DNA of 16,113 nt from NCBI GenBank assembly GCA_900770535.1, contig CAAHDV010000221.1:1-16113 (forward strand), given 5' to 3'. The notes under the pieces are model-generated. The model saw only the letters and a list, made by a program, of their open reading frames with translations, was not told the DNA's origin and made no database searches. This document shows, one piece after another, positions 14,002-16,113 of this stretch (positions are counted from its first letter, which is position 1; each line of letters opens with the position of its first letter). The position numbers and the translations under genes were made by a program. The stretch is from Lachnospiraceae bacterium. Lineage in GTDB: Bacteria > Bacillota > Clostridia > Lachnospirales > Lachnospiraceae.

Positions 14002-14733
14002 ATGAACATCTGCAAAGCAAAAAACTATCAGGACATGAGCCGCAAAGCAGCCAACATCATCTCCGCCCAGGTTATCATGAAGCCGCACTGCGTGCTGGGC
14101 CTGGCCACCGGTTCTTCACCGATCGGCACCTACAAGCAGCTGATCGAATGGTACAACAAAGGCGATCTGGATTTCGCCCAGGTCACCAGCATCAACCTGG
14201 ATGAATACAAAGGCTTAAGCCCGGAGAACCCGCAGAGCTACCGCTATTTTATGAACACCAACCTGTTCGACCATGTCAACATCGATAAAACCCACACCTT
14301 CGTACCGGACGGTCTGGAACCAGACCCGGAAAAAGCATGCGCAGCATATGAAGAGATCATCCGCAAGTCCGGCGGCGTGGACTTACAGCTTCTGGGACTT
14401 GGCCGCAACGGTCACATCGGATTCAATGAACCGGCAGACGCTTTCGCCCGCGAAACCCACTGCGTCAACCTGACCGAAAGCACCATAGACGCCAACAAAC
14501 GCTTCTTCGAATCCGAAGATGATGTCCCGAGACAGGCCTACACTATGGGCATCGGAAGCATCATGAAAGCAAAAAAGATTCTGGTTGTTGTCAGCGGAGA
14601 AGACAAAGCCGACGCCTTAAAAGCCACCATCTGCGGCCCCATCACCCCACAGGTACCGGCATCGATCCTGCAGCTGCATAATGATGTCACGATTGTAGCA
14701 GATGAAGCGGCATTAAGTAAAATGGATATCTAA
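14002..14733 (+). CDS. nagB: Glucosamine-6-phosphate deaminase
   Basis: A 243-residue enzyme converting glucosamine-6-phosphate to fructose-6-phosphate and ammonia, the length of the Bacillus-type enzyme (E. coli 266). Substrate loop LATGSSPIGTY is at about 34-44. Catalytic Asp67 lies in NLDEYKG, and the GLGRNGHIGFNEP motif holds His138 and Glu143; Asn136 replaces the E. coli Asp141, as in other Gram-positive NagB proteins. The short C-terminus lacks the longer tail of the E. coli enzyme. The ATG at 14002 follows AAGGGGG at a rather long 11 nt. It is monocistronic, divergent from nagA, and ends at a strong hairpin. Confidence 0.96.
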   Translation: MNICKAKNYQDMSRKAANIISAQVIMKPHCVLGLATGSSPIGTYKQLIEWYNKGDLDFAQVTSINLDEYKGLSPENPQSYRYFMNTNLFDHVNIDKTHTFVPDGLEPDPEKACAAYEEIIRKSGGVDLQLLGLGRNGHIGFNEPADAFARETHCVNLTESTIDANKRFFESEDDVPRQAYTMGIGSIMKAKKILVVVSGEDKADALKATICGPITPQVPASILQLHNDVTIVADEAALSKMDI

Positions 14734-14738
14734 ATAGC

Positions 14739-14800
14739 AATACGGGATAAAGTTCATCGCGATAAGTTATCGCAGCTGAACTTCATCCCGTATTTTATTT
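14739..14800. terminator. Long bidirectional terminator between nagB and pflA
   Basis: A nearly continuous 56-nt hairpin: AATACGGGAT/ATCCCGTATT, then AAGTTCA/TGAACTT, then GCGATA/TATCGC around a 3-nt loop, followed on + by TTATTTTT. It lies between converging nagB and pflA and is much longer than a minimal terminator. Confidence 0.85.
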
Positions 14801-15556
14801 TTACTCTGCTTTCACGATCCCCAGAATCTTCTCCGCCCGCTCCACTTCTTCTTTTGTCGGAGCCGGTACGCCCTCCAGCGTATACGGGATTCCCAGGTTC
14901 TGCCACTTAAACAGGCCCAGGCTGTGGTATGGCAGGATCTCTACCTTTTTCACAGTCTTCAATTCGTCCAGCATGCCGCGCATAGCCTTAAGATCATCTT
15001 CCTGGTCGGTGAGTCCCGGTACCAGCACGTGGCGGATCCACATATCTTTTCCGGTATCGGAAAGATACTTTGCCATATCCAGAATGTTGTCATTGCTGCA
15101 TCCGGTCAGATCTTTGTGGCGCGCGCCGTCCATCTCTTTGAAATCCAGCATGACCAGATCGGTAAGTTCCATTAATTTCTGGAATTTGCCAAAGAACGGT
15201 TCTTCCCTGGTGAACGGATTGCCTGCGGTATCCAGTGTAGTGTGAATGCCCTTCGCCTTCGCCAACGCAAAGAACTCCAGCAGGAAATCGATCTGCAAAA
15301 GCGGCTCGCCGCCGCTGACAGTAATGCCGCCGTTATTCTTCCAGTAAGTGCGATAGCGGTAAACCCGGTTAAACAGATCCTTCGCGGTCCACTCCTCGCC
15401 GCCGGATAGGCTCCAGGTCTCCGGGTTGTGGCAGTAACGGCAGCGCATGCGGCAGCCCTGTAAAAATACAACGGTGCGGACACCCGGTCCGTCTACCAGA
15501 CCAAAGGTTTCCAGGGAATGCACGTGACCCACCAGTGCTTTTTTCTCGGTATCCAT
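14801..15556 (-). CDS. pflA: Pyruvate formate-lyase-activating enzyme
   Basis: A 251-residue radical SAM enzyme that installs the glycyl radical on pyruvate formate-lyase under anaerobic conditions. Cys35, Cys39 and Cys42 (CRMRCRYC) bind the [4Fe-4S] cluster; the N-terminal SLETFGLVDGPGVR and the glycine-rich GGITVSGGEPLLQ are characteristic of PflA. The ATG at 15556 is preceded by AGGAGG at 8 nt; an upstream TTG at 15598 is unsupported. It lies 237 nt downstream of pflB on the same strand, the usual order, but hairpins intervene, so part of its expression may come from readthrough. Confidence 0.95.
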   Translation of the reverse strand: MDTEKKALVGHVHSLETFGLVDGPGVRTVVFLQGCRMRCRYCHNPETWSLSGGEEWTAKDLFNRVYRYRTYWKNNGGITVSGGEPLLQIDFLLEFFALAKAKGIHTTLDTAGNPFTREEPFFGKFQKLMELTDLVMLDFKEMDGARHKDLTGCSNDNILDMAKYLSDTGKDMWIRHVLVPGLTDQEDDLKAMRGMLDELKTVKKVEILPYHSLGLFKWQNLGIPYTLEGVPAPTKEEVERAEKILGIVKAE

Positions 15557-15600
15557 GAACTCAACCTCCTGATTTTCTATCACTTTTCGGTTAAACAATA

Positions 15601-15619
15601 TTTCCTATGAAACAGGAAA
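15601..15619 (-). repeat. Small stem-loop before pflA
   Basis: TTTCCT/AGGAAA arms with a 7-nt loop directly follow the larger hairpin in the transcript and precede the pflA ribosome site by about 30 nt. It may contribute to termination or RNA stability. Confidence 0.35.
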
Positions 15620-15669
15620 ACACTCCGGTCTGGAGCCAAGGAAAACGTTCCATGACTCCGCCGGAGTGT
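15620..15669 (-). terminator. Stem-loop between pflB and pflA
   Basis: ACACTCCGG (15620-15628 on +) pairs with CCGGAGTGT (15661-15669), and the interior continues with GGAG/CTCC and GGAA/TTCC. On the - strand it is followed by TTTTCCTGTTT, a weak T-tract. This fits a leaky terminator or processing structure that keeps pflB transcript above pflA. Confidence 0.55.
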
Positions 15670-15793
15670 CTTTCCATATCATTCAGGAAACACGCCGGTG
15701 ACGCGTTTTCTGTCTGCTGCGGATCCACTCCATAAAACAGTTTCTGCTTTTTGCAGCGAATCCATTCAGCTGTATCGGACGTTTGTCCGTAAA

Positions 15794-16113
15794 TTACATG
15801 GTAGCGTGGCAGGTTCTGGAGATTACATCCATCTGCTGCTCTCTGGTTAAGTCGATGAACTTAACTGCATAACCGGATACACGGATGGTGAAGTTTGCGT
15901 ACTCCTCTTTCTCCGGATGCTCCATCGCATCGATCAGTTTCTCGGTTCCAAATACATTGACATTGAGGTGATGTGCGCCCTGATCAAAGTATCCGTCCAT
16001 CACCTGTACCAGATTCTTGATTCTCTCATCCTCACTGTGTCCCAGTGCATCCGGATTGATGGTCTGGGTATTGGAAATTCCGTCAAGTGCCCACTCATAC
16101 GGGATCTTTGTCA
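15794..16113 (-). CDS. pflB: Pyruvate formate-lyase, C-terminal part (cut by window edge)
   Basis: The last 105 codons of a glycyl-radical enzyme that runs off the right edge. The sequence [19 protein letters not shown] and the glycyl-radical motif RVSGYAVKF, with the radical glycine at 15872-15874, then [13 protein letters not shown], are those of true pyruvate formate-lyase rather than a diol dehydratase or choline lyase. The enzyme cleaves pyruvate with CoA to acetyl-CoA and formate and needs PflA, encoded just downstream. The ending CHATM replaces the E. coli FTQSM. The active-site cysteines lie outside the window. Confidence 0.96.
   Translation of the reverse strand, partial: TKIPYEWALDGISNTQTINPDALGHSEDERIKNLVQVMDGYFDQGAHHLNVNVFGTEKLIDAMEHPEKEEYANFTIRVSGYAVKFIDLTREQQMDVISRTCHATM

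Noticed and set aside
13848..14015. N-terminal extension of 56 residues on NagA
   Set aside because: It runs across the divergent nag promoters and into nagB; the ATG at 13847 has a proper ribosome site and the standard NagA N-terminus.
1..16113. CRISPR array, insertion sequence, prophage, tRNA or rRNA
   Set aside because: No regularly spaced repeats, transposase, integrase, phage gene or structural RNA was seen on either strand.

Overview
The window looks like a chromosomal stretch from a gut-type anaerobic Firmicute, most likely a Lachnospiraceae member of the Clostridium/Enterocloster/Hungatella kind. The reasons are strong AGGAGG-type ribosome sites, TTG starts, mid-GC genes separated by AT-rich intergenic DNA, an anaerobic pyruvate formate-lyase locus, and a three-gene GlpA-like / FAD oxidoreductase / DUF1667 set typical of anaerobic Firmicutes. 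The assignment rests on protein character only; no rRNA or other phylogenetic marker is present.

Layout. Positions 203-12203 form an apparent sugar-acid/hydroxy-acid catabolic island. It holds a LarA-like (DUF2088) putative racemase/epimerase (-), two LysR regulators (+), the three-gene redox operon DUF1667 / FAD-NAD oxidoreductase / GlpA-like dehydrogenase (-), a third LysR (+), D-glucarate dehydratase gudD (-), a fourth LysR (+) and a GntP-family permease (+). Three of the regulators (starting at 1691, 7039 and 9638) are close paralogues, and each is divergent from one catabolic gene or operon. Positions 12295-14733 hold an amino-sugar locus with divergent nagA and nagB plus a small unrecognised ORF after nagA. 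Positions 14801-16113 hold pflA and the 3' end of pflB, both on the - strand. Convergent gene pairs are separated by clear bidirectional hairpin terminators.

How it may work. The permease would import an aldonate/aldarate or related hydroxy acid, and GudD dehydrates glucarate to 5-keto-4-deoxyglucarate. The LarA-like protein keeps all four residues that build and use the nickel-pincer cofactor in lactate racemase, so it may invert a C2 hydroxyl. The GlpA-like trio could oxidise a hydroxy acid or polyol and pass electrons onward. The later aldolase, reductase and kinase steps of glucarate breakdown are not here.

The most interesting signal is in the promoters. The four catabolic promoters (larA-like, glpA-like, gudD, permease) share one layout: a TT(T/G)ACT -35 box, exactly 17 bp, then a -10 box. 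In three of them a 13-bp T-N11-A dyad is centred exactly 29 bp upstream of the -35 box, where LysR regulators classically bind (about -65). The gudD and permease promoters are additionally near-copies over 35 bp. This points to a duplicated regulator/promoter module governing one scattered regulon.
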